Assembly (NCBI RefSeq): GCF_009733595.1 | Contig: NZ_WOFH01000007.1 | Coordinates: forward strand, 388,403-452,402 | Origin: Actinomadura litoris | Lineage (GTDB): Bacteria; Actinomycetota; Actinomycetes; Streptosporangiales; Streptosporangiaceae | Direction of reading: 5' to 3' | Length of the DNA stretch: 64,000 nt | Part shown: piece after piece, positions 57,781-64,000 of the stretch | How positions within the stretch are numbered: position 1 is the first letter of the stretch | How the letters are laid out: each line of letters begins with the position of its first letter | Position numbers and translations under genes: made by a program | Notes under the pieces: generated by a model | The model's database searches: none | Seen by the model: only the letters and a program-made list of their open reading frames with translations | What the model was told of the DNA's origin: nothing

Positions 57781-58082
57781 ACGTCTGGATCGCGGTCGTC
57801 GCCACCGGGCTCGGCTGCTACGCGCTGAAGCTCGGCGGGCTCGTCATCCCGCAGCGGGTGCTGGAGGACGCCCGGGTGCGGCGGTTCACCGACCTGGTCC
57901 CCGTCGCGCTGCTGAGCGCGCTCATCGCGGTGCAGGCGCTCGCGGACGGCAGGACGCTGGAGTTCGACGGCGCCCGCCTGGCGGGCCTGGGCGCGGCGGT
58001 GGCCGCGCTCCTGCTGCGGGCGCCGTTCCTGGTCGTGCTCGTGGTCGCGGCGGGGGTCGCCGCCGGGCTGCGCCTCCTGTGA
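57777..58082 (+). CDS. azlD: AzlD family branched-chain amino acid exporter, small subunit
   Basis: This 101-residue membrane protein has three hydrophobic segments (WIAVVATGLGCYALKLGGL, LVPVALLSALIAVQAL and AAVAALLLRAPFLVVLVVAAGVAAGL). YALKLGGLVIPQ with its conserved Gly is the AzlD/BrnE hallmark. It forms the exporter with AzlC, and its GTG overlaps the azlC TGA. It is convergent with rluD. Confidence 0.93.
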   Translation: MNVWIAVVATGLGCYALKLGGLVIPQRVLEDARVRRFTDLVPVALLSALIAVQALADGRTLEFDGARLAGLGAAVAALLLRAPFLVVLVVAAGVAAGLRLL

Positions 58083-58098
58083 GGAGGGTGGGCCGCGG

Positions 58099-59031
58099 TC
58101 AGGACTCGTCGGAGACGATGTCGAGCGCGCGGGCCAGGTCGGCCGGGTAGGGGCTGGTGAACTCCACCCACTCGCCGGTGCCCGGGTGCTCGAAGCCGAG
58201 CCTGGCGGCGTGCAGCCACTGGCGCGTCACGCCGAGCCGCGCCGCGAGGGCCGGGTCGGCGCCGTAGGCCATGTCGCCCACGCACGGGTGCCGGATCGCG
58301 GACATGTGCACGCGGATCTGGTGGGTGCGGCCCGTCTCCAGGTCGATGTCGAGCAGCGACGCCGCCCGGAACGCCTCCACGGTGTCGTAGTGGGTCACCG
58401 ACGGCTTGCCGCCCGCCACCACCGCGAACCGCCCGTCGCCGGAGGGGTGCCGGTCGATCGGCGCGTCCACCGTCCCGCGGAACGGGTCGGGGTGCCCCTG
58501 GACGAGCGCCTGGTAGCGCTTGTCGATGCGGCGCTCCTTGAACGCCCGCTTCAGCCGCGAGTAGGCGACCTCGCTCTTGGCGACGACCATCGCGCCCGTG
58601 GTGTTGGCGTCGAGCCGGTGCACGATCCCCTGCCGCTCGGACGCGCCGCTGGTGGCGACCGTGTGCCCGGCGCCGAGCAGGCCCCCGAGGACGGTCGGGC
58701 CCGTCCAGCCGGTGGTGGGGTGCGCGGCCACCCCGACCGGCTTGTCGACCACGACGATGTCGTCGTCCTCGTACAGGACGCCCATGCCGGGGACCGGCTC
58801 GGCGACCGGCGCGGGCGGGGCGGGCGGCGGCGGCAGCGTCACCTCCAGCCACGCCCCGGCGTGCAGCCGCTCGGACTTGGTGGCCACCTCGGCGCCGTCC
58901 AGCAGGACGTCGCCGGCGGCGATGATGTCGGCGGCGCCGCCCCGGGACAGGCCGAACAGCCGGGCGAGGGCCGCGTCGATCCGCTCCCCCTCCAGCCCGT
59001 CGGGGACGTGGATGCCGCGCACCTCCCCCAT
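58099..59031 (-). CDS. rluD: RluD family 23S rRNA pseudouridine synthase
   Basis: This 310-residue enzyme makes pseudouridine in helix 69 of 23S rRNA by analogy with RluD. It has an N-terminal S4-like RNA-binding domain (ERIDAALARLFGLSRGGAADIIAAGDVLLDG). The catalytic Asp lies in IVHRLDANTTGAMVVAKS (around residue 140). The signature ETGRTHQIRVHMSAIRHPCVGDMAYG is intact. The start overlaps the lspA stop by one base (TGATG). In actinobacteria the exact RNA target is untested here. Confidence 0.94.
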   Translation of the reverse strand: MGEVRGIHVPDGLEGERIDAALARLFGLSRGGAADIIAAGDVLLDGAEVATKSERLHAGAWLEVTLPPPPAPPAPVAEPVPGMGVLYEDDDIVVVDKPVGVAAHPTTGWTGPTVLGGLLGAGHTVATSGASERQGIVHRLDANTTGAMVVAKSEVAYSRLKRAFKERRIDKRYQALVQGHPDPFRGTVDAPIDRHPSGDGRFAVVAGGKPSVTHYDTVEAFRAASLLDIDLETGRTHQIRVHMSAIRHPCVGDMAYGADPALAARLGVTRQWLHAARLGFEHPGTGEWVEFTSPYPADLARALDIVSDES

Positions 59032-59690
59032 CACGGCTTGTCCCCCGCGTCCTCGGTCTTCTCGGTCTTCTCGGCCTTCTCGGCGGGCGGTTCCGCGTCG
59101 CCGGCGGGAGGCTCGGCGGGCTCCTCCTTGCCGGTGAGGCGCGTCCCGTCGATCTGGAGGCCGCGGGCGGCGAGCACGACGGCGAGGATCCCGCCGCACA
59201 CGATCGCCGAGTCGGCCAGGTTGAACACCGGGTAGTGCGGCAGCTGGATCCAGTCGACGACATGGCCCTTCAGCGGCGCCGGGGCGCGGAACAGCCGGTC
59301 GATGAGGTTGCCGATCGCGCCGCCGAGCAGCAGCCCGAGGCAGATCGCCCAGGGCAGGCTCCGCAGGTTGCGGGCCGTGCGCAGGATCGCCACGACGACG
59401 CCGGACGCGATCACGGTGAACACGATCGTGTAGCCGGTGCCGATCGAGAACGCGGCGCCGCTGTTGCGGGTCTCGCGCAGGGTCAGCAGCCCGCCGAGCA
59501 GCTCGATCGGCTCCTCGTTCTGGAGCGCGGCCACGACGATCGTCTTGGACAGGAGGTCGGCGGCGAGCGCGGCGAGCGCCACGGCGACCAGCACGCCGAC
59601 ACGGCGCGGCCGAGGAGATCCCGTGGATTCCCCGGCCCCGCCCTCTGGGTTCGTTGAGTCGCTCAGCGACGTTCCTCGCGTTGTTTGCAT
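59031..59690 (-). CDS. lspA: Lipoprotein signal peptidase
   Basis: This aspartic membrane protease removes signal peptides from lipidated prolipoproteins. It has 219 residues with four membrane segments. The catalytic Asp pair is in IGNLIDRLFR and VFNLADSAIVCGG, and LRETRNSGAAFSIG precedes them. An acidic/Lys tail (AEKAEKTEKTED) of about 35 residues follows. The ATG overlaps the traR-type gene by 28 bases and has no clear ribosome site, so initiation could lie inside the 25-residue non-conserved start. It forms a coupled unit with rluD. Confidence 0.95.
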   Translation of the reverse strand: MQTTRGTSLSDSTNPEGGAGESTGSPRPRRVGVLVAVALAALAADLLSKTIVVAALQNEEPIELLGGLLTLRETRNSGAAFSIGTGYTIVFTVIASGVVVAILRTARNLRSLPWAICLGLLLGGAIGNLIDRLFRAPAPLKGHVVDWIQLPHYPVFNLADSAIVCGGILAVVLAARGLQIDGTRLTGKEEPAEPPAGDAEPPAEKAEKTEKTEDAGDKP

Positions 59691-60298
59691 GTCACACACA
59701 GGGTCGCACGCGGGAAGACCTGGAGGCGCGCCTTGCCGATCGGCCTGGCGCACGACTCGCAGGTTCCGTACGTGCCCCCGTCCATCCGCTGGACGGCCCG
59801 CTCGATCTGGGTGAGCAGGTCCTGCGAATTGTAGGACAGCGCGAGCTCGTGCTCGCGCTCGTAGGTCTTGGCGCCCGCGTCGGCCTGGTCGTCGCCCGCG
59901 CCCTCGCTGGTGTCGCCCTCGGCGATCTGGCTCGCGGACGCGGCGATCTCGGCGCGCAGCGCGGCGATCTGCTTCTCCAACCCGGCGCGGACCTCGGCGA
60001 GCTCGGCGGCGGTCCAGTGCCCCTCGCCCTCGCGGACGGGCAGCTCGGCGGCCTTCGCGGCGGCCTCGCCGTTCGCCCTGCCGCCGGCCTTCCGGGCCTT
60101 CGGCGCCTTCCCGGCGGTCTTACCGGCCTGGCCGCTCTTGGCCGCGCCGCGGCGGCCGGCGGGCCCCGCCGGCGCCGATCTCGTGCCCCGGGTCTTCTTC
60201 CCGGAGGACCTCTCCCCGGAGGGCGTCTCGCCCTTCCCAGCGGCGGCCATCTCGGCCTCCCTCGCGCTGATCGCCTCGACAGGCAGTGCGGGCAGCAT
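59663..60298 (-). CDS. DksA/TraR family zinc-finger protein with basic N-terminal extension
   Basis: This 211-residue protein has a long low-complexity basic N-terminus (about 15-85, rich in Lys, Ala, Gly, Ser). A coiled-coil (EVRAGLEKQIAALRAEIAASASQ) follows, and the C-terminus is a four-Cys zinc finger, CESC...CVTC, within YGTCESCARPIGKARLQVFP. These are the marks of the RNA-polymerase-binding DksA/TraR superfamily. The DxxDxA tip of true DksA is not evident, so it need not act with ppGpp. AGGGGA lies 5 bases before the ATG. It is divergent from ileS. Confidence 0.9.
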   Translation of the reverse strand: MLPALPVEAISAREAEMAAAGKGETPSGERSSGKKTRGTRSAPAGPAGRRGAAKSGQAGKTAGKAPKARKAGGRANGEAAAKAAELPVREGEGHWTAAELAEVRAGLEKQIAALRAEIAASASQIAEGDTSEGAGDDQADAGAKTYEREHELALSYNSQDLLTQIERAVQRMDGGTYGTCESCARPIGKARLQVFPRATLCVTCKQREERR

Positions 60299-60559
60299 AA
60301 GTCCCCTTTCCCGGGCACGGCAAACGACCTGGCGTTTGTTACCGACCGCTTATGCCCGGGTGCCGATCGTCGAGAAACCCCGGAGATCGCAGAATCATCG
60401 GAAAGGAAGGGCGCGGCGGCCGCCGGGAGCGCGCCCCGGTGGTATCGGGAAGAGGAACCGCCCCCGGTACGTTAAAGTCGGTCTGAGCAGTGGTGTCGAC
60501 AGGCCCTGATGGGGACGCCTGCCGCCGCACGCAGCCATGAGCGACCCGGGGACGGTGCG

Positions 60560-60787
60560 AGCCCGGGGGCGAGCCCGGCGGTTGATCACCCCGGAGCCGC
60601 CGGAGGAACCGCCCGAGCGCCGCGAGGCGGCGGGCCCAGTAGAACCGGCGGTCGGCACCGCAACGAAGTGGGCCGCGCCGTGCCGGCGTGGCCAAGGAGG
60701 GTGGTACCGCGGGGCGCGTCCGGACGATCCGGGCCGCGGCCTCGTCCCTCCGGTCAACGTCTCACGTCGATCCGGAGGTCCGCCCAA
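60560..60787 (+). promoter_or_regulatory. Translational T-box leader of ileS
   Basis: This tRNA-Ile sensing riboswitch has a short Stem I of CCGGCGG (60575-60581) with CCGCCGG (60597-60603), enclosing the specifier ATC (60585-60587). The T-box sequence with GGTGGTACCGCGG lies at 60694-60712; its TGGT bulge can pair with the ACCA end of tRNA-Ile. Downstream, CCTCCGG (60747-60753) pairs with CCGGAGG (60772-60778), hiding the Shine-Dalgarno GGAGG 9 bases before the GTG. Uncharged tRNA-Ile should open the sequestrator and raise IleRS synthesis. The 60299-60559 part upstream shows no gene. Confidence 0.88.
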
Positions 60788-63700
60788 GTGAGCCGCCGTA
60801 GTTTCCGGCCGCTGCCCGCGCAGGTCGATCTGCCCGCCCTGGAGCGGGACCTGCTGCGCCGCTGGCGCGACAGCAAGGTTTTCGAGCGCTCGCTGGAGCG
60901 CACCGCGTCCGGCCCGCGCTGGATCTTCTACGAGGGGCCGCCCACCGCCAACGGCATGCCCGGCGTCCACCACGTCGAGGCCCGCGTGTTCAAGGACGTC
61001 TTCCCGCGCTTCAAGACCATGAAGGGCTACCACGTCCCCCGCAAGGCGGGCTGGGACTGCCACGGCCTGCCCGTCGAGGTGGCCGTGGAGAAGGAGCTCG
61101 GGCTCACCGGCAAGAAGGACATCGAGGAGTACGGCGTCGCGGAGTTCAACGACCGCTGCCGCGAGTCCGTGCTGCGGCACGTGGACGCCTTCGAGGAGAT
61201 GTCCGAGCGGATGGGCTTCTGGGTCGACACCGACCAGGCGTACCGGACGATGGACCCCGAGTACGTCGAGGCCGTCTGGTGGTCCCTCAAGGTCATCTTC
61301 GACAAGGGGCTGCTGTTCCGCGACTTCCGGATCACGCCGTACTGCCCGCGCTGCGGCACCGGCCTGTCCGACCACGAGCTGGGCCAGCCCGGCGGGTACG
61401 AGACCGTCACCAGCCCGTCGGTGTACGTGCGGCTGCCGGTGACCGCCGGCCCGCTGGCCGAGCTGGGCGCCTCGCTGCTGGTCTGGACGACGACGCCGTG
61501 GACGCTGGTGGCCAACACCGCCGTCTCCGTCCGCGCCGACGTGACCTACGTCGCCGCCCGCCCGGCGGGGTCGGACGAGGTGCTGGTCGTGGCGGAGGCG
61601 CTGCTGGAGAAGGTCCTCGGCGCGGACGCCGAGCGCCTCGCCGCCTTCCAGGGCTCGGAGCTGGAGCGCACCCCCTACTCCCGGCCGTTCGACCTGGTCG
61701 AGATCCCGGACGCGCACTACGTCGTCCTCGGCGACCACGTCACGGTCGAGGACGGCACCGGGCTCGTCCACACCTCGCCCGCGTTCGGCGAGGACGACAT
61801 GGCCGTCTGCAAGGCGTACGGCATGCCGGTCGTCAACCCCGTCGGCCCGGACGGGCGGTTCCCGCGCGAGCTGCCGCTGGTCGGCGGCAAGTTCTTCAAG
61901 GACGCCGACGAGCCGCTCACCGACGACCTGCGCGCGCGGGGGCTGCTGTTCCGCGGCGGCCATTTCGAGCACAGCTACCCGCACTGCTGGCGCTGCCACA
62001 CGCCGCTGCTGTACTACGCGCTCCCCGCCTGGTACATCCGCACCACCGAGATCAAGGACCGGCTGCTGGAGGAGAACGAGAAGACGAACTGGTTCCCCGA
62101 GACGGTCAAGACCGGCCGGTACGGCGAGTGGCTGCGCAACAACGTCGACTGGTCGCTGTCGCGGAGCCGCTACTGGGGCACGCCCCTGCCGCTGTGGGTG
62201 TGCGGCGAGGACGAGGACCACATCACCTGCGTCGGCTCCCTGGAGGAGCTGGGCGAGCTCGCGGGCAGGGACCTGTCCGCGCTGGACCCGCACCGCCCCT
62301 ACGTGGACGACGTCACCCTCCCCTGCTCCGCGTGCGGGGGCGAGGCCCGCCGCGTCCCCGACGTCATCGACGCCTGGTACGACTCCGGCTCGATGCCCTT
62401 CGCGCAGTGGGGCGCCCCCCACCGCAACAAGGAGGTCTTCGAGAGCTCCTACCCGGCCCAGTACATCTGCGAGGCCCAGGACCAGACCCGCGGCTGGTTC
62501 TACTCGCTCATGGCCGTCGGGACGCTCGTCTTCGACCGCTCGTCCTACGAGGACGTCCTGTGCCTCGGGCTGATCCTCGCCGAGGACGGCCGCAAGATGA
62601 GCAAGCACCTCGGCAACGTCCTGCGCCCCATCCCGCTGATGGACGAGCACGGCGCCGACGCGGTCCGCTGGTACATGCTGGCCAGCGGGCTCCCCTGGGC
62701 GTCCCGCCGGGTCGGGCACTCGGCCCTGGAGGAGATCGTCCGCAAGGTCCTCCTCACCTACTGGCACACCGCGTCGTTCTTCGTCCTGTACGCGAACGCG
62801 GCGCAGGCGCAGGGCCGCGCGTGGACGCCGGACCGCCTCGCGGAGGCGCCCGCCCCCGCCGACCGCCCGCTGCTGGACCGCTGGGCGCTGGCCGAGCTGC
62901 ACCGCACGACCGCCGAGGTGGACGCGGCGCTGGAGCAGTACGACACCGCCCGCGCGGGACGCCGCCTGGCCGAGTTCGTCGACGACCTGTCCAACTGGTA
63001 CGTCCGGCGCTCCCGCCGCCGCTTCTGGGAGGGCCCGGAGACGCCGGAGGGCGCGTCGGCGTTCGCCACGCTCTACGAGTGCCTGGAGACCCTCACCCGC
63101 CTCATGGCGCCGATGGTCCCGTTCGTGACCGACCACGTCTGGGACGTCATCCGCCCCGAGGACGCCCCCGAGTCGGTGCACCTCACCGACTGGCCGTCCG
63201 CGCGCGAGGACCTCCTCGACCCGGAGCTGAGCGCGCGGATGGCGCTGGTCAGGCGGCTGGTGGAGCTCGGCCGCTCCGCGCGCGCCGCGAGCAGCGTCCG
63301 GACCCGCCAGCCCCTCGGCCGCGCCCTCGTCGGCGCCCCGGGCTGGACCTCGCTGCCCGAGCAGCTCCGCGTCCAGATCGCCGAGGAGCTGAACGTGCTG
63401 GCCTTCGAGGAGCTGTCCTCGATCGGCGTCGACCTGGTGGAGTACGAGGTCAAGCCCAACTTCCGGGAGCTCGGCAAGCGGTACGGCAAGGACACGCCGA
63501 AGGTCGCGGCGGCCGTGAAGGCCGCGGAGCCCTCGGCCCTCGTGCACGCGCTGCGCGACGGCGGCGCCGCCGAGGTGCGGGTGGCCGACCTCGGCACCGT
63601 CCCGCTGGCACCCGGCGACGTCATCGTCACCGAGCGGCCGCGCAGCGGGTGGGCCGTGGAGAGCGCGGCGGGCGAGACCATCGCGCTCGACCTCACCGTC

Positions 63701-64000
63701 ACGCCCGAGCTGCGCCGCGCGGGGCTGGCGCGGGAGGCCGTCCGCCTCGTCCAGGAGGCGCGCAAGGCCGCCGGGCTGGAGGTCACCGACCGCATCGAGC
63801 TGTGGTGGCAGGCCGCCGGCGACGACCTCGCCGAGGCGCTGCGCGCGCACACCGCCGAGGTCACCGCCGAGGTCCTCGCCACCAACGCCGGACGCGTCGC
63901 CCGGCGCGCCCACGTGACCGCGGCCCTCACCGAGGCGTTCGCGGGGTGGCGGCGCGACGAGCTGGCCACGGCGCTGCGCGCGGCGGGCGTGCCCGCCGGC
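60788..64000 (+). CDS. ileS: Isoleucyl-tRNA synthetase (truncated by window edge)
   Basis: This class I synthetase charges tRNA-Ile. The frame is open for 1071 codons from GTG 60788 to the last base, without a stop; the family length suggests it is nearly complete. The HIGH counterpart is GVHH (59-62) in PPTANGMPGVHHVEAR. KMSKH (603-607) replaces KMSKS. A CPRCGTGLSDHELG zinc-like motif and the CP1 editing domain (about 190-400) with WTTTPWTL are present, followed by the anticodon-binding domain. It is the actinobacterial, type 2-like IleRS. It is controlled by a T-box leader. Confidence 0.96.
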   Translation, partial: MSRRSFRPLPAQVDLPALERDLLRRWRDSKVFERSLERTASGPRWIFYEGPPTANGMPGVHHVEARVFKDVFPRFKTMKGYHVPRKAGWDCHGLPVEVAVEKELGLTGKKDIEEYGVAEFNDRCRESVLRHVDAFEEMSERMGFWVDTDQAYRTMDPEYVEAVWWSLKVIFDKGLLFRDFRITPYCPRCGTGLSDHELGQPGGYETVTSPSVYVRLPVTAGPLAELGASLLVWTTTPWTLVANTAVSVRADVTYVAARPAGSDEVLVVAEALLEKVLGADAERLAAFQGSELERTPYSRPFDLVEIPDAHYVVLGDHVTVEDGTGLVHTSPAFGEDDMAVCKAYGMPVVNPVGPDGRFPRELPLVGGKFFKDADEPLTDDLRARGLLFRGGHFEHSYPHCWRCHTPLLYYALPAWYIRTTEIKDRLLEENEKTNWFPETVKTGRYGEWLRNNVDWSLSRSRYWGTPLPLWVCGEDEDHITCVGSLEELGELAGRDLSALDPHRPYVDDVTLPCSACGGEARRVPDVIDAWYDSGSMPFAQWGAPHRNKEVFESSYPAQYICEAQDQTRGWFYSLMAVGTLVFDRSSYEDVLCLGLILAEDGRKMSKHLGNVLRPIPLMDEHGADAVRWYMLASGLPWASRRVGHSALEEIVRKVLLTYWHTASFFVLYANAAQAQGRAWTPDRLAEAPAPADRPLLDRWALAELHRTTAEVDAALEQYDTARAGRRLAEFVDDLSNWYVRRSRRRFWEGPETPEGASAFATLYECLETLTRLMAPMVPFVTDHVWDVIRPEDAPESVHLTDWPSAREDLLDPELSARMALVRRLVELGRSARAASSVRTRQPLGRALVGAPGWTSLPEQLRVQIAEELNVLAFEELSSIGVDLVEYEVKPNFRELGKRYGKDTPKVAAAVKAAEPSALVHALRDGGAAEVRVADLGTVPLAPGDVIVTERPRSGWAVESAAGETIALDLTVTPELRRAGLAREAVRLVQEARKAAGLEVTDRIELWWQAAGDDLAEALRAHTAEVTAEVLATNAGRVARRAHVTAALTEAFAGWRRDELATALRAAGVPAG

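Noticed and set aside
60537..60791. An 84-codon plus-strand frame ahead of ileS
   Set aside because: It coincides with the T-box leader structures and its sequence is a Pro/Arg/Gly shadow. The regulatory RNA explains the stretch.
60395..63913. A 1172-codon open frame on the minus strand across ileS and its leader
   Set aside because: It is an antisense shadow of a high-G+C gene. Composition is Arg/Gly/Ala/Asp-rich with no domain, while the plus-strand IleRS is unmistakable.

Overview
The window is a high-G+C (visibly above 70 %) actinomycete chromosome segment. The evidence is near-exclusive G/C third positions, frequent GTG starts, coupled ATGA/GTGA gene junctions, a PriA-type HisA with no trpF nearby, an ANTAR-domain PdtaR-like regulator, and an ileS gene behind a translational T-box. 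The gene order (liv ABC operon, pdtaR, pyk, gltDB, lgt, trpABC, his genes, dnaE, rluD-lspA-traR-ileS) is a conserved actinobacterial core block. Small accessory inserts suggest a Streptosporangiales/Actinomadura-like organism; that taxonomic guess is inference. No insertion sequence, prophage, CRISPR array or rRNA was seen.

Layout: 0.1-0.3 kb holds a lone cysteine-rich small peptide at the left edge. 0.7-5.7 kb is a complete branched-chain amino acid type ABC importer (livFGMH plus binding lipoprotein). 6.0-8.5 kb has a PdtaR-like antiterminator, an unusual 73-nt tRNA with anticodon CAA, and pyruvate kinase behind DasR-like operators. 8.6-14.1 kb is accessory: two AraC regulators beside a PfpI-like and a glyoxalase-like gene, a terpenoid-toroid-like hypothetical and an M48 membrane protease. 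14.2-20.3 kb is glutamate synthase gltDB. 20.6-23.4 kb has two paralogous membrane-anchored proteins and a VIT1-type transporter. 23.5-27.0 kb groups lgt with two DsbA-like thioredoxins and VKOR, a module for maturing exported proteins. 27.2-32.5 kb is trpA-trpB-trpC, a DUF2752 protein, a partly degenerate response regulator, a Trp-associated membrane protein and hisI; trpE is absent. 32.6-42.5 kb separates hisI from the other his genes and carries cspA, a heterodimeric ABC exporter, a HEAT-like protein, two lipoproteins, a nucleoside-phosphorylase-like gene and an AlkZ-like winged-helix protein. 42.6-48.0 kb is hisF-priA-hisH-small membrane protein-hisB-hisC-hisD. 48.0-58.1 kb holds PhzF, a Lon-N domain protein, YbaK, dnaE, an AraC regulator, chorismate mutase with a candidate Phe attenuator, and azlCD. 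58.1-64.0 kb is rluD, lspA, a DksA/TraR zinc-finger protein and ileS, which runs off the right edge.

Regulatory RNA and DNA signals are the richest part. They include an ileS T-box with Stem I specifier ATC and a Shine-Dalgarno sequestrator, a Phe leader peptide with a terminator ahead of chorismate mutase, a terminator splitting livK from livHMGF, DasR-like palindromes before pyk and gltB, strong hairpin terminators, and short tandem repeats that begin at the stop codons of pyk, gltD and hisH. Amino-acid metabolism dominates the window: BCAA import and export, Glu, Trp, His, Phe/Tyr and Ile charging.
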